A stretch of DNA of 64,000 nt, taken from positions 62,001-126,000 of the forward strand of contig CAZEFT010000003.1 of NCBI GenBank assembly GCA_964511495.1, in the 5' to 3' direction. Under the pieces are notes generated by a model. It had not been told where the DNA came from, did no database searches, and worked only from the letters and a program-made list of their open reading frames with translations. Position numbers and translations under genes: made by a program. Source of the DNA: Litorimonas sp964511495 (GTDB lineage Bacteria; Pseudomonadota; Alphaproteobacteria; Caulobacterales; Maricaulaceae). Position 1 is the first letter of the stretch; every line of letters starts with the position of its first letter. Shown piece by piece: positions 43,216 to 51,723 of the stretch.

Positions 43216-44258
43216 CACTTTGGAGCTTCTTCTTTCTTTGCGGCTCTATTAACGGCGGGTGCGTCAGAAGCCGTTAGAAAATTTGGATAGAGCGGCTCAT
43301 CACGCTCCAATTTGGCGTTTATTTCGTCCCGCGCAGCCGTCAGACGCAAATATCTGTCGGGGAAAGTCGGATGGCTTTTGGCGCGCCCAACTCCTCTTGG
43401 GTTGACCTTAGCCAGACGTCGCCAAAATTTTTCAACATCCGAAATATCATACCCAGCACGCTTGGCATAATAAAGGCCGACATAGTCCGCTTCAGATTCA
43501 AAGGGTCGCGTATATCGCGTCGCCATGCCAGAAAGGATGAGATTGCCAATTATTTTGCGTATATGTCCCATGGTATTGTGGGCTAGCTCATGACCAATAA
43601 TGAGAGCAAGCTCCGCATCACTTTCGACAAAGCCCATCATGCCCGTCGTGATTACAATATTCCGACCATCTGCATAGGCATTAATCGCTCCACTTTGCGA
43701 TAGTTTAAGACGATAAGCGCAGGCTGTGTCAGGCATAATTGACAAAGGCAAGCTTTTGCCTTCCCGCTCAACTGTCAAATTTTCCGTCTCCTCCAATACC
43801 TTTCGAATATTGCTTGAACTAAGGGCTTTGCCTTTTTCATCCCGAATTATATCCCCCCGCCGAAGGCCCGCCTTATGAGCCGGGCTATCAATCCCAATAT
43901 GAAAAAGTTCGATCTCTTCTCCGACATGAAGTTCGCGGGCGCTCGCCTCTCTCAACCGTTTGGGATATCCTCTTTGGGAATGGGTCAGCACGCCGATATC
44001 GGGCCCGGTTTTCGGGCATAAAGCTTCATTTGCCAGCAAAATCGGCCGGCCAACTCGCAGAAGGCGCTCCGCCATTGAGTCCCATTCTGAAAGAGCAATC
44101 TTTTCCTGTACTCTTTTTTCTATCGTCAACTGGGACGATGCGATTTCTGGTAACCGTGTATCCAGCCCTGCACAACTCACTAAAAAAGCCGAACTTAAAA
44201 AAAAGCCCGCTGTTTTTCTTACCCCAAGGGTCACGATATTATTGCGAGGAGAACGCAT
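43215..44258 (-). CDS. M48-family zinc metalloprotease lipoprotein with PDZ domain (copy 1)
   Basis: A 347-residue lipoprotein (lipobox LVSC, Cys29) of the same architecture as the following gene. A PDZ domain has FHIGIDSPAHKAGLRRGDII near residues 118-137. The zinc motif HELAH is at His223-His227, and FESEADYVGLYYA supplies the third ligand. It ends with TGA overlapping the start of the second copy. The two differ at many positions, so the duplication is not recent. It is divergent from nfu across about 90 bases. Confidence 0.92.
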   Translation of the reverse strand: MRSPRNNIVTLGVRKTAGFFLSSAFLVSCAGLDTRLPEIASSQLTIEKRVQEKIALSEWDSMAERLLRVGRPILLANEALCPKTGPDIGVLTHSQRGYPKRLREASARELHVGEEIELFHIGIDSPAHKAGLRRGDIIRDEKGKALSSSNIRKVLEETENLTVEREGKSLPLSIMPDTACAYRLKLSQSGAINAYADGRNIVITTGMMGFVESDAELALIIGHELAHNTMGHIRKIIGNLILSGMATRYTRPFESEADYVGLYYAKRAGYDISDVEKFWRRLAKVNPRGVGRAKSHPTFPDRYLRLTAARDEINAKLERDEPLYPNFLTASDAPAVNRAAKKEEAPK

Positions 44259-44349
44259 GAGGTTTCATGCAAATTTGTGTGACAGGCGTCAATCTCTCTT
44301 CTTCACATCTCACCTTGCACATTGTCGTGAGAAAGCCCAATTAGAGGCC

Positions 44350-44925
44350 ATGTTTATACAATCCGAAGAAACGCCAAATCCGGCAACATTAAAATTTCTC
44401 CCCGGACGCGATGTCGTGGGTGAAAGCGGGCGCGTATTGGAATTTGCGCGGGGAGAAGATGTTTCCGGGGCTCCTCTCGCAGAAATGTTATTTATGATTC
44501 CGGATGTTGAACGTGTTTTTTTCGGATTGAATTATATTTCCGTCACGCGGAATGAGGATGCTCAATGGAAGCATTTAAAGCCCGCTGTTTTAGGGGCAAT
44601 TATGGATTTCTATGTGGCAGGTGGCACGCCTCTGCTGGACCAACTGCAACAAGGCGATGTCGAAGAACGTGTGTATGAGGGTGAGACACTCGAAATTGTC
44701 GAGCAGATTAAAGAGCTCATCGAATTACGTGTGCGCCCCGCTGTCGCCCAAGATGGTGGTGACATTGTCTTCCGACACTTTGATAAAGACGACGGATCCG
44801 TTTATTTGGAAATGCGAGGGGCCTGTGCAGGCTGCCCGAGTTCGACCATGACCTTAAAAAACGGGATTGAAAACTTGCTCAAACATTATGTCCCCGAAGT
44901 CACCCGTGTTGAAGCCGCGCTGTAA
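44350..44925 (+). CDS. nfu: NifU-like (Nfu) iron-sulfur scaffold/carrier protein
   Basis: A 191-residue carrier for Fe-S clusters. The N-terminal Nfu_N domain begins MFIQSEETPNPATLKFLPG, and the C-terminal NifU domain (about 105-185) has VRPAVAQDGGDI and the cluster-binding GACAGCPSS with Cys159 and Cys162. I chose ATG 44350 because it gives the standard family N-terminus; an upstream in-frame extension of 130 codons runs antisense through the protease gene. AGAGG lies upstream. It opens a plus-strand run to miaB, an Fe-S enzyme that could receive its clusters. Confidence 0.95.
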   Translation: MFIQSEETPNPATLKFLPGRDVVGESGRVLEFARGEDVSGAPLAEMLFMIPDVERVFFGLNYISVTRNEDAQWKHLKPAVLGAIMDFYVAGGTPLLDQLQQGDVEERVYEGETLEIVEQIKELIELRVRPAVAQDGGDIVFRHFDKDDGSVYLEMRGACAGCPSSTMTLKNGIENLLKHYVPEVTRVEAAL

Positions 44926-44937
44926 AGTCTCCACTGC

Positions 44938-45555
44938 ATGCTGACTCTCGGATTAGACACGACCGGAAAAGCCTGTTCGGCTGCACTCGTCGATGAAGGG
45001 CGTATTATTGCCCACCGCTCGGATAATATCGGGCGAGGTCATGCTGAGCATCTGGCCCCTATGGTACAGGACATGATTTACAGAGCGGGTCGGAATATCA
45101 GTGACATTTCGAGAGTGGGCGTTTGTACCGGGCCGGGCAGTTTCACGGGCCAACGTGTGGCTTTATCCTTTGCAAAAGGGTTCGCGCTTCCTCGTAAAAT
45201 TCCTGTCATTGGCTTGTCGTCATTAGAAATTTGGGCGCGTGAAGCCGATCCGGAGAGAAATAAAACAATTATCAGTGTAGCAGATGTCAGACGCGGAGAG
45301 CTTTGCTGGGCTGTTTGGAGAAATGGCCAATGTGAAATTGCGCCTGTGACGCAGAAAGCCGATGAAGCCGAAGCATTGATCGACGTTATTGGTGCGGACA
45401 CCATTATGCGCGATGCTCCTATTTCGACAATTCTTCTGGCGTGGTTGGCGCAGGATGAAACGCCGCAATCCTCGCCTGCCACACCGCTTTATTCGCGCGC
45501 TCCGGATGCAAAGCTGCCGGGCGGTCTGATGCTGCCTCTCCAAACCAAAACGTGA
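44938..45555 (+). CDS. tsaB: tRNA threonylcarbamoyladenosine biosynthesis protein TsaB
   Basis: A 205-residue pseudo-sugar-kinase partner of TsaD, needed for the t6A37 modification of ANN-decoding tRNAs. The ASKHA-fold N-terminus GLDTTGKACSAALVDEG and the family segment VGVCTGPGSFTGQRVALSFAKGF are present. It is somewhat shorter than E. coli TsaB, at the C-terminus. It overlaps rimI by four bases (GTGA), the usual tsaB-rimI pairing, and follows nfu by 12 bases. Confidence 0.96.
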   Translation: MLTLGLDTTGKACSAALVDEGRIIAHRSDNIGRGHAEHLAPMVQDMIYRAGRNISDISRVGVCTGPGSFTGQRVALSFAKGFALPRKIPVIGLSSLEIWAREADPERNKTIISVADVRRGELCWAVWRNGQCEIAPVTQKADEAEALIDVIGADTIMRDAPISTILLAWLAQDETPQSSPATPLYSRAPDAKLPGGLMLPLQTKT

Positions 45556-46001
45556 AAATTCGTACACTCACCCATCAAGATGCCTCTCAAATGGCAGACA
45601 TTCATAAAGCGTCTTTTCCTGTAGGCTGGCCAGACTCGGACATGGTTCAACATATCCAAAAGGACTTATGCTTGTGTGTCTTTGATCCAGATACCAGTCT
45701 GGTTATCGCTTTTGCTCTTTTTCAGATAGGCGGTGACCAAGCAGATGTCTTAACGATTGCAACTGCCCCTGAACATCGGCGCAAAGGCTGTGCCCGTCTT
45801 TTGTTGGATGCGAGCGAGCAAGCCTTAAAGGAACAAAGGGTCAAAACGCTCTATCTTGATGTCTCCGAAAAAAATGAGGGCGCAATTATCCTTTATAAAT
45901 CCTGTGGCTATCACCCTATCGGGCGGCGTCCCGCTTATTACCGGACCTCAGCCGGGCGCGTTGCTGCTTTGACATTCTCGAAATCCCTTACCAACGAATA
46001 G
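45552..46001 (+). CDS. rimI: RimI-like ribosomal protein S18 alanine N-acetyltransferase
   Basis: A 149-residue GNAT enzyme. It has the acetyl-CoA-binding segment TIATAPEHRRKGCARLLLDAS near residues 68-90 and the RimI-type YLDVSEKNEGAIILYKSCGYHPIGRR near 100-125. Characterised RimI acetylates the N-terminus of S18, but other targets are possible. It starts with GTG overlapping the TGA of tsaB, so the two are translationally coupled. Confidence 0.92.
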   Translation: MKIRTLTHQDASQMADIHKASFPVGWPDSDMVQHIQKDLCLCVFDPDTSLVIAFALFQIGGDQADVLTIATAPEHRRKGCARLLLDASEQALKEQRVKTLYLDVSEKNEGAIILYKSCGYHPIGRRPAYYRTSAGRVAALTFSKSLTNE

Positions 46002-46059
46002 ACCTCATAAATCGATTCCGCGGCACTGGACGTATCCGTGTAATGTGATAGGTAAAACT

Positions 46060-46467
46060 ATGCCAAACTGGATTGAAAGAAAATGTTCTGAGCGCGGTTT
46101 GCGGATGACGGATCAACGTCGCGTCATCGCGCAAGTTCTCTCCGAGGCGGATGATCATCCGGACGCAGAAGAGCTCTATGCCCGGTCTGTCAAAATAGAC
46201 CCCAAGATTTCACTCGCCACAGTTTACCGCACAGTGCGGCTGTTTGCAGATGCTGATATTATTGAAACCCATGATTTTCGCGATGGTCGGGCCCGCTATG
46301 AAACAGCGGATGCTGACCATCACGACCATCTGATTGACGTCAATACAGGTGACGTCATCGAATTTGTCGATGACGAGATTGAAGCCTTACAGCACCGCAT
46401 TGCTGAAAAACTTGGCTATGAACTGGTCGATCATCGACTGGAACTTTACGGGCGGAAAAAGAAGTAG
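46060..46467 (+). CDS. fur: Fur-family metal-responsive regulator (Fur/Mur of alphaproteobacterial type)
   Basis: A 135-residue regulator. The winged helix has GLRMTDQRRVIAQVL and SLATVYRTVRLFADADII; the metal-sensing site is HHDHLIDVNTGDVIEF. The C-x2-C structural zinc pairs of gammaproteobacterial Fur are absent, as is usual in alphaproteobacteria, where the orthologue may sense manganese (Mur) or iron. ATG 46060 has AGGT six bases upstream; a GTG five codons earlier is less likely. It sits beside rimI and miaB, as in related genomes. No obvious Fur box was found in the window. Confidence 0.93.
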   Translation: MPNWIERKCSERGLRMTDQRRVIAQVLSEADDHPDAEELYARSVKIDPKISLATVYRTVRLFADADIIETHDFRDGRARYETADADHHDHLIDVNTGDVIEFVDDEIEALQHRIAEKLGYELVDHRLELYGRKKK

Positions 46468-46487
46468 TCGTTTCTTTAGAGTTTGAA

Positions 46488-47144
46488 ATGCTTGATGTGC
46501 GACCGCGTAAGAGATCAGGCCAAAAACCCTTAAAAGGCACATACACTGTTTTAGAACCCGTAGATTGGGACGCGAATTACCTACCTTTCGCAAGTACTAT
46601 TGTGGGAGGGAAAAACACTTCGCTCTGGGACTATATGTCAATTGGTCCTTTTAAAACAGGTGAGTCCTGCCTCAAAGAGTTTGGGAATGTTTCGCGAAAT
46701 AACGGGTGGCAGATTATGATGATTCGTAATCTAGAGACCAATGAAATTCAAGGGACGGCAAGCTTCATGCGAATTCGTGAAACCTATGGCAGTGCCGAAA
46801 TCGGCTTTGTACTCTTCAACCCTTCTTTACAAAAAACGCGATGTGCAACAGAGGCCATCTATCTAATGATAAGGCATCTATTTGAAGATTTGAATTATCG
46901 TCGGGTTGAGTGGAAATGTGACAATAATAATACGCCTTCAAAACGCGCCGCCAAACGGTTTGGTTTTTCCTATGAAGGTCTTTTTCGTCAAGATTTAATC
47001 GTTAAAGGGCAAAACCGTGATACGGCATGGTTCTCAATAATTGATAGCGAATGGAGCAGCTTGAAACAGTCCTTTGAAAGTTGGTTATCTCCAGATAATT
47101 TTGATTTTGAGGGACGACAACGAAAATCGTTAAATACAGCTTAG
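46488..47144 (+). CDS. GNAT N-acetyltransferase (RimJ/RimL-like)
   Basis: A 218-residue acetyltransferase resembling the RimJ/RimL group by AEIGFVLFNPSLQKTRCATEAIYLMIRHLF near residues 103-135 and WKCDNNNTPSKRAAKRFGFSYEGLFR, but with a longer N- and C-terminal part. The substrate is unknown. It lies 20 bases after fur and before miaB, where other alphaproteobacteria often have no extra gene, so it may be an insertion in that cluster. No features suggest recent transfer. Confidence 0.88.
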   Translation: MLDVRPRKRSGQKPLKGTYTVLEPVDWDANYLPFASTIVGGKNTSLWDYMSIGPFKTGESCLKEFGNVSRNNGWQIMMIRNLETNEIQGTASFMRIRETYGSAEIGFVLFNPSLQKTRCATEAIYLMIRHLFEDLNYRRVEWKCDNNNTPSKRAAKRFGFSYEGLFRQDLIVKGQNRDTAWFSIIDSEWSSLKQSFESWLSPDNFDFEGRQRKSLNTA

Positions 47145-47244
47145 CAACGGTAAGGTTCTGATGTTGTGAGGTGAGAGAGTGAAGAGGGTTGCTCCTTCTT
47201 TCCCCTTCCCCTATACGCCGCACACAACATTAGTGAGAATAATC

Positions 47245-48660
47245 ATGACGATTTCACCCCGCGATAAAAACGCGTCCCGTGATGTCAATGAAGCGGCGAT
47301 TATCGCGGCCAAAGCCGACACCACGAAACCCAATACCAAAAAAGTCTTCATCAAAACCTATGGCTGTCAGATGAATGTCTATGACAGTGAGCGCATGGCC
47401 GATGTCCTCGCGCCGATTGGTTATGCCCCTGTTGAAGAACCCGACCACGCAGATTTAGTGATTTTGAACACGTGCCACATTCGCGAAAAAGCAGCCGAGA
47501 AGGTCTATTCTGAATTAGGCCGCATTCGAAAACACAAAGAACAAAACAAACCGGATATGAAAGTCGCTGTGGCGGGCTGTGTTGCCCAAGCCGAAGGGGC
47601 AGAAATCATGGCTCGCGCTCCTGTTGTAGACATGGTCCTTGGCCCACAAACCTATCACAAGCTCCCTGAAATGATTGCCAAGGTGCACCGCGGCGCAGGC
47701 GATGTTTTGGAAACAGAATTTGACACTTTAGAAAAGTTCGACCAGCTCCCCGAAACCCGTCAGGTTAAAGGTTATTCAAGCTTTCTAACAATCCAAGAGG
47801 GCTGTGATAAATTCTGCACTTTTTGCGTCGTACCTTACACACGCGGCGCTGAAGTCAGCCGTCCCGTCGAGCAAATTATTGCCGAAGCACGCACCTTGGC
47901 ACGACAAGGCGTTCGGGAAATAACGCTCATCGGGCAAAACGTAAACGCCTATAACGGCATTGGCGAAGATGGAGTCGAATGGAGCCTCGGCCAACTTATC
48001 CGTCACGTTGCCTTTATTGGTGGAATTGATCGTATTCGTTTCACGACCTCCCACCCGCGCGATATGGATGACGACCTAATTGAAACGATTGGCAATGAGC
48101 CCAAACTCATGCCTTATTTACACCTGCCGATTCAGGCGGGGTCCAACAAAGTGCTCCACGCCATGAATCGGGGCCATACCTATGCTGAGTATAAAGAGCT
48201 AATTACGAAAATCCGTGCGGCACGACCAGACATCGCTTTATCGGGTGATTTTATTGTCGGCTTCCCGGGTGAGACCGAAGCAGATTTCCAACAGACGATG
48301 AAATGTGTTGAAGAAATTGGCTATGGCAGTTCTTTCTCTTTTAAGTATTCAGTCCGCCCCGGAACCCCTGGAGCCGGATTGCCCCGTCAAGTTCCCGAAG
48401 ACGAAAAGCAAGACCGACTTGTTCGTCTCCAGGCGCTTCTTTATCAACAGCAGCACGACTTTAATTTGTCTCTGGTCGGTAAAACACTGGATGTTCTTGT
48501 CGAAGGCGTCGGACGCAAGAACGGGCAACTCTTTGGTCGCAGCCCCTATCTGCAAGGCACGCATTTTGACGGGCCTGAAAGCCTGATTGGACAGATTGTC
48601 AAAGTCAAAATGACGGATGCCGGGCGAAACTCCTTGATTGGTGAATGGGTCAAAAGCTAA
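47245..48660 (+). CDS. miaB: tRNA-2-methylthio-N6-dimethylallyladenosine synthase MiaB
   Basis: Radical-SAM methylthiotransferase of 471 residues that adds methylthio at position 37 of some tRNAs. The UPF0004 domain supplies Cys in KTYGCQMNVYDSERM, CHIREKAAEKVYSELG and CVAQAEG, for a second Fe-S cluster. The radical-SAM motif is CDKFCTFC near residues 190-197, followed by VPYTRG. The C-terminal TRAM domain (about 395-460) has RNGQLFGRSPY. ATG 47245 is chosen because the longer start at 47179 gives an atypical Pro/Phe-rich N-terminus; an AGTGAG precedes the ATG. Confidence 0.97.
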   Translation: MTISPRDKNASRDVNEAAIIAAKADTTKPNTKKVFIKTYGCQMNVYDSERMADVLAPIGYAPVEEPDHADLVILNTCHIREKAAEKVYSELGRIRKHKEQNKPDMKVAVAGCVAQAEGAEIMARAPVVDMVLGPQTYHKLPEMIAKVHRGAGDVLETEFDTLEKFDQLPETRQVKGYSSFLTIQEGCDKFCTFCVVPYTRGAEVSRPVEQIIAEARTLARQGVREITLIGQNVNAYNGIGEDGVEWSLGQLIRHVAFIGGIDRIRFTTSHPRDMDDDLIETIGNEPKLMPYLHLPIQAGSNKVLHAMNRGHTYAEYKELITKIRAARPDIALSGDFIVGFPGETEADFQQTMKCVEEIGYGSSFSFKYSVRPGTPGAGLPRQVPEDEKQDRLVRLQALLYQQQHDFNLSLVGKTLDVLVEGVGRKNGQLFGRSPYLQGTHFDGPESLIGQIVKVKMTDAGRNSLIGEWVKS

Positions 48661-48715
48661 GCTCTATAAAAGCTAATTTCAGAGCTCCATAAGCTTGACA
48701 TAGAAAGGCAACCTC

Positions 48716-49711
48716 TTGCGCATTTTTTCTCTGCCTCTCGCTTGTTTCATCCTTTTTTTATCAGGCTTCACCCAAGCTCATGCCCAAGACGCAGCCAAAC
48801 GTAAAAGGCTCGGCACTTCATCCGTTACAATTATTGAACCTGAAAATGTCAGGCATAAACCGGATGTCACAGCAGATGGACGTTCGATCACATTCTTACC
48901 GGCATTCCGTGTTCTCGAAGAACCCAAAAGTTTTATCAAAATCTGGAAGCCCAGATTGACGGATAAGAAAATTGCCAAGAAGTTTGCCAAAGAGAGCGGG
49001 TCTAAATTTAAGCGTTTGCTGACCTTAGAAGTTGATGGTCGGGACGTCCCAATGGTCATCACCTATGTTTCAAGTAGCTATAAAAGCGGTCATGTTTACA
49101 AAGCGCTTTTCGAAGCCGAAAATTCTATTGTCGTGATAGCGACAATTTTTGATGATGCGCCCATCACCGAAGAAGAAGTTTTGAATGTCTTCAAGACGAT
49201 AAAAGTCAATGTTGAGACTCCCATTGATGATTTCGATGACGCCCCTTTTACATTGGATCTAATCCCACCCTTTGATTTTGTTTTTGCAGATTCCGGTTCC
49301 GCTTTTATAAAATCTTATCCCGAAGTCGATGAGCTTTATGCGAAGCCCTCAATGAGTATAGGATACGAAGACATCTTCATTTATGAGGGCGAGCCCGCCA
49401 TTGAAGATCTGGAGGCTGCGGCCAAGACACTTTTCCCGATTGATCGAAATAACTTCTTCCAAACGGACGAGCCAAATTATTCCAAAATGAAAATTATCTC
49501 CACTGGCTATGTCGAAGCGGGACCCGGAAAAGCCTATATCATTGAGGCCCGATATAAAAACCGCGCCTGTCTCCAATATGTCTGGGATATCAGAGGGCGG
49601 TCAGAATTTGACGACTATCTCTTTGCCTTTGCCATGGGTGATAGTGACAAAATCGAACCAGTTAAGGCAGACATAAAAACTATGATTCGTTCTTTGAAAA
49701 TTAAGCCTTAA
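48716..49711 (+). CDS. Exported protein of unknown function
   Basis: A 331-residue protein with a signal peptide ending near HAQ (about residue 24) and no domain I recognise. The mature protein is mixed alpha/beta, with a run of acidic residues (IDDFDDAPF) after about 155 and few cysteines (one near residue 285). It begins with TTG, with AAAGG seven to ten bases upstream and a perfect signal sequence from that codon, so the start is credible. It lies between miaB and a VOC gene. Confidence 0.75.
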   Translation: MRIFSLPLACFILFLSGFTQAHAQDAAKRKRLGTSSVTIIEPENVRHKPDVTADGRSITFLPAFRVLEEPKSFIKIWKPRLTDKKIAKKFAKESGSKFKRLLTLEVDGRDVPMVITYVSSSYKSGHVYKALFEAENSIVVIATIFDDAPITEEEVLNVFKTIKVNVETPIDDFDDAPFTLDLIPPFDFVFADSGSAFIKSYPEVDELYAKPSMSIGYEDIFIYEGEPAIEDLEAAAKTLFPIDRNNFFQTDEPNYSKMKIISTGYVEAGPGKAYIIEARYKNRACLQYVWDIRGRSEFDDYLFAFAMGDSDKIEPVKADIKTMIRSLKIKP

Positions 49712-49737
49712 CCCATTAATCTGTCGCTTTTTAGATC

Positions 49738-50109
49738 TCACACATGTTGATCAATCAGGATTGGATTTCCGTCTGGATCAATAATGGTAAAGCTCGCCGG
49801 ACCGGTCGTAGCATCATCGGCTTCGGTTACAGGCTCTACACCTTTGCTCCGCACAGCCCTTTGTATCTCTCGGACATCTGTAAAGTCTTCTACTGGATTG
49901 GCGTCGCTATCCCAGCCCGGATTGAACGTCAGAATATTTTTATCAAACATGCCTTGGAAAAGTCCGATTTTGGTTTTGCCATTTCCAATGATTAACCACC
50001 CTTGTTCGATATCACCATGAAATTCTTTGAATCCCAAGGCCTCATAAAAACTCAAGGATTTTCGAATATCTTTAACCGCCAAACTAACTGAAAATGCACC
50101 TAATTCCAT
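49738..50109 (-). CDS. VOC-superfamily (glyoxalase-like) protein
   Basis: A 123-residue protein of the vicinal-oxygen-chelate fold. SVSLAVKDIRKSLSFYEALGF and SFTIIDPDGNPILIDQH are the paired beta-alpha-beta-beta-beta modules. Metal ligands cannot be fixed from sequence; the canonical leading His is missing, so it may be a non-metal or binding protein. It is convergent with the preceding exported protein and divergent from phoH. Confidence 0.88.
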   Translation of the reverse strand: MELGAFSVSLAVKDIRKSLSFYEALGFKEFHGDIEQGWLIIGNGKTKIGLFQGMFDKNILTFNPGWDSDANPVEDFTDVREIQRAVRSKGVEPVTEADDATTGPASFTIIDPDGNPILIDQHV

Positions 50110-50239
50110 AACTGCCCCTCACATTGATTATAGCTCTCATCACGCACCAATGATGAGATTGCATTCAACTCATGACATTAACATTTTGTCCTGACAAGCC
50201 TCTCGCTTTCTTTGGCTAAAGAGCCTATCTAAATCTTCT

Positions 50240-51193
50240 ATGAGTAAACAAACTGAAATTCTTGAATTTAATGACGCAGATTTAGTGCGACGCCTTTGCG
50301 GCCCGAACCACGCAAATCTGGCTCTGATTGAGGATGCCTTTGGTGTCTATATCGAAGCGCCTGGCTCCGCTGTGCATATTAACGGTGACACACCTAGCCG
50401 TGCGCGTGCCGGAGAGTTGATTAAAGAAATTTACCAACGTTTAGAACGCGGTTGGCCCTGCGGCCCATCCGATATTCGCGCGCTTATTCGCGCTATGGGG
50501 AAAGGCAAAGTCAAAGCTGCCAGTGTCGAGGCGATTATTCCCTTCCCTCGCCGCAGCCCGATCATTCCAAAGACACCACGCCAAGAAAAATTTATCCATG
50601 CCATGCGTGATGACACCATTATTTTTGGGGTCGGGCCCGCAGGTACGGGTAAGACTTTTTTGGCCACGGCTTATGGCGCTTCTTTATTGGCCCGCGGAGA
50701 AGTTGCGCGGTTTATCGCCTGTCGTCCCGCCGTTGAGGCAGGCGAGCGCTTAGGCTTCTTGCCGGGCGACCTAAATGAAAAAGTTGATCCCTATATGCAA
50801 CCGATTTGGGATGCTTTACATATGGTGTTAGGACGCGATGAAGTGGATCGACGCAAAGCAGCGGGCGATATTGAAGTTGCTCCGCTCGCCTTTATGCGCG
50901 GGCGGACATTATCGGATGCTTTTGTTGTGATTGATGAAGCCCAGAACGCGACCATTCCTCAAATGAAAATGGTACTGACTCGCTTGGGTGAACGGGCGAA
51001 ATATGCCGTGACCGGTGACCCAAGCCAGTCTGACCTGCCACATGGGCAAACATCCGGCTTGGCTCATGCTCTTACGATTTTGGAAAATATTAAAGGCATC
51101 ACTCAGGTGAAGTTTTTAGCCTCTGACGTTGTCCGTCACCCTCTGGTCGGGAAAATCGTCAATGCTTACGAGAAAGATGCAAAACAGTCTTGA
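50240..51193 (+). CDS. phoH: PhoH family ATPase
   Basis: A 317-residue cytoplasmic ATPase. Walker A GPAGTGKTF is near residues 133-141 and Walker B VIDEAQN near 230-236, with TGDPSQSDLP as sensor. PhoH proteins are predicted RNA helicases or ATPases, and this one sits next to ybeY as in many bacteria, suggesting a link with rRNA metabolism. It opens a conserved cluster: phoH, ybeY, corC, lnt. No good ribosome site is visible. Confidence 0.97.
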   Translation: MSKQTEILEFNDADLVRRLCGPNHANLALIEDAFGVYIEAPGSAVHINGDTPSRARAGELIKEIYQRLERGWPCGPSDIRALIRAMGKGKVKAASVEAIIPFPRRSPIIPKTPRQEKFIHAMRDDTIIFGVGPAGTGKTFLATAYGASLLARGEVARFIACRPAVEAGERLGFLPGDLNEKVDPYMQPIWDALHMVLGRDEVDRRKAAGDIEVAPLAFMRGRTLSDAFVVIDEAQNATIPQMKMVLTRLGERAKYAVTGDPSQSDLPHGQTSGLAHALTILENIKGITQVKFLASDVVRHPLVGKIVNAYEKDAKQS

Positions 51194-51234
51194 TTATTTG
51201 GAAAAGATGAAGGCTGCGGATATTATAAAGATCA

Positions 51235-51687
51235 ATGACAGATATCCCTTTTGACATCAGCACGCTCATTCAGTCGGCACACTGGTCTGACAACGCTCCC
51301 CTTATCCAAAAATCTGTGATTGTGGCTTATAATGTTTTAGAAGGCCCGCGAATTGGTGAATTATCTATCGTCTTATCCGATAATAAGGAGGTTCAAAGGT
51401 TGAACCGAGATTATCGAGGCAAAGACAAACCCACTAACGTGCTCTCTTTTCCTGTCCCGCAACCTGCACCTTTACTGGGCGACATTGTCTTGGCCTATGA
51501 AACTATTCGGGACGAGGCCTTACAAAAAAACATCGCTTTTGAGGATCATGTTGCCCATCTTTTGATTCATGGTTTCTTACACCTTCAAGGTTACGACCAT
51601 ATAGAAGAAAGCGATGCAGAGGAGATGGAAGCGTTGGAGATTAAAGCCCTTGCGCTATTGAACATTGACAATCCTTATATTTATTGA
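51235..51687 (+). CDS. ybeY: Endoribonuclease YbeY
   Basis: A 150-residue single-strand endoribonuclease needed for 16S rRNA 3'-end maturation and ribosome quality control. The zinc site HLLIHGFLHLQGYDH (HX3HX5H) lies near residues 108-122 and NVLSFPVP near 65-72. It follows phoH by about 40 bases. Confidence 0.97.
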   Translation: MTDIPFDISTLIQSAHWSDNAPLIQKSVIVAYNVLEGPRIGELSIVLSDNKEVQRLNRDYRGKDKPTNVLSFPVPQPAPLLGDIVLAYETIRDEALQKNIAFEDHVAHLLIHGFLHLQGYDHIEESDAEEMEALEIKALALLNIDNPYIY

Positions 51688-51723
51688 CAGTTTTTTATAA
51701 ACCTTGAAGAGTTTAATAACGCT

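Noticed and set aside
43960..44349. Upstream in-frame extension of the nfu gene by 130 codons.
   Set aside because: It runs antisense through the M48 lipoprotease; the family N-terminus begins at ATG 44350.
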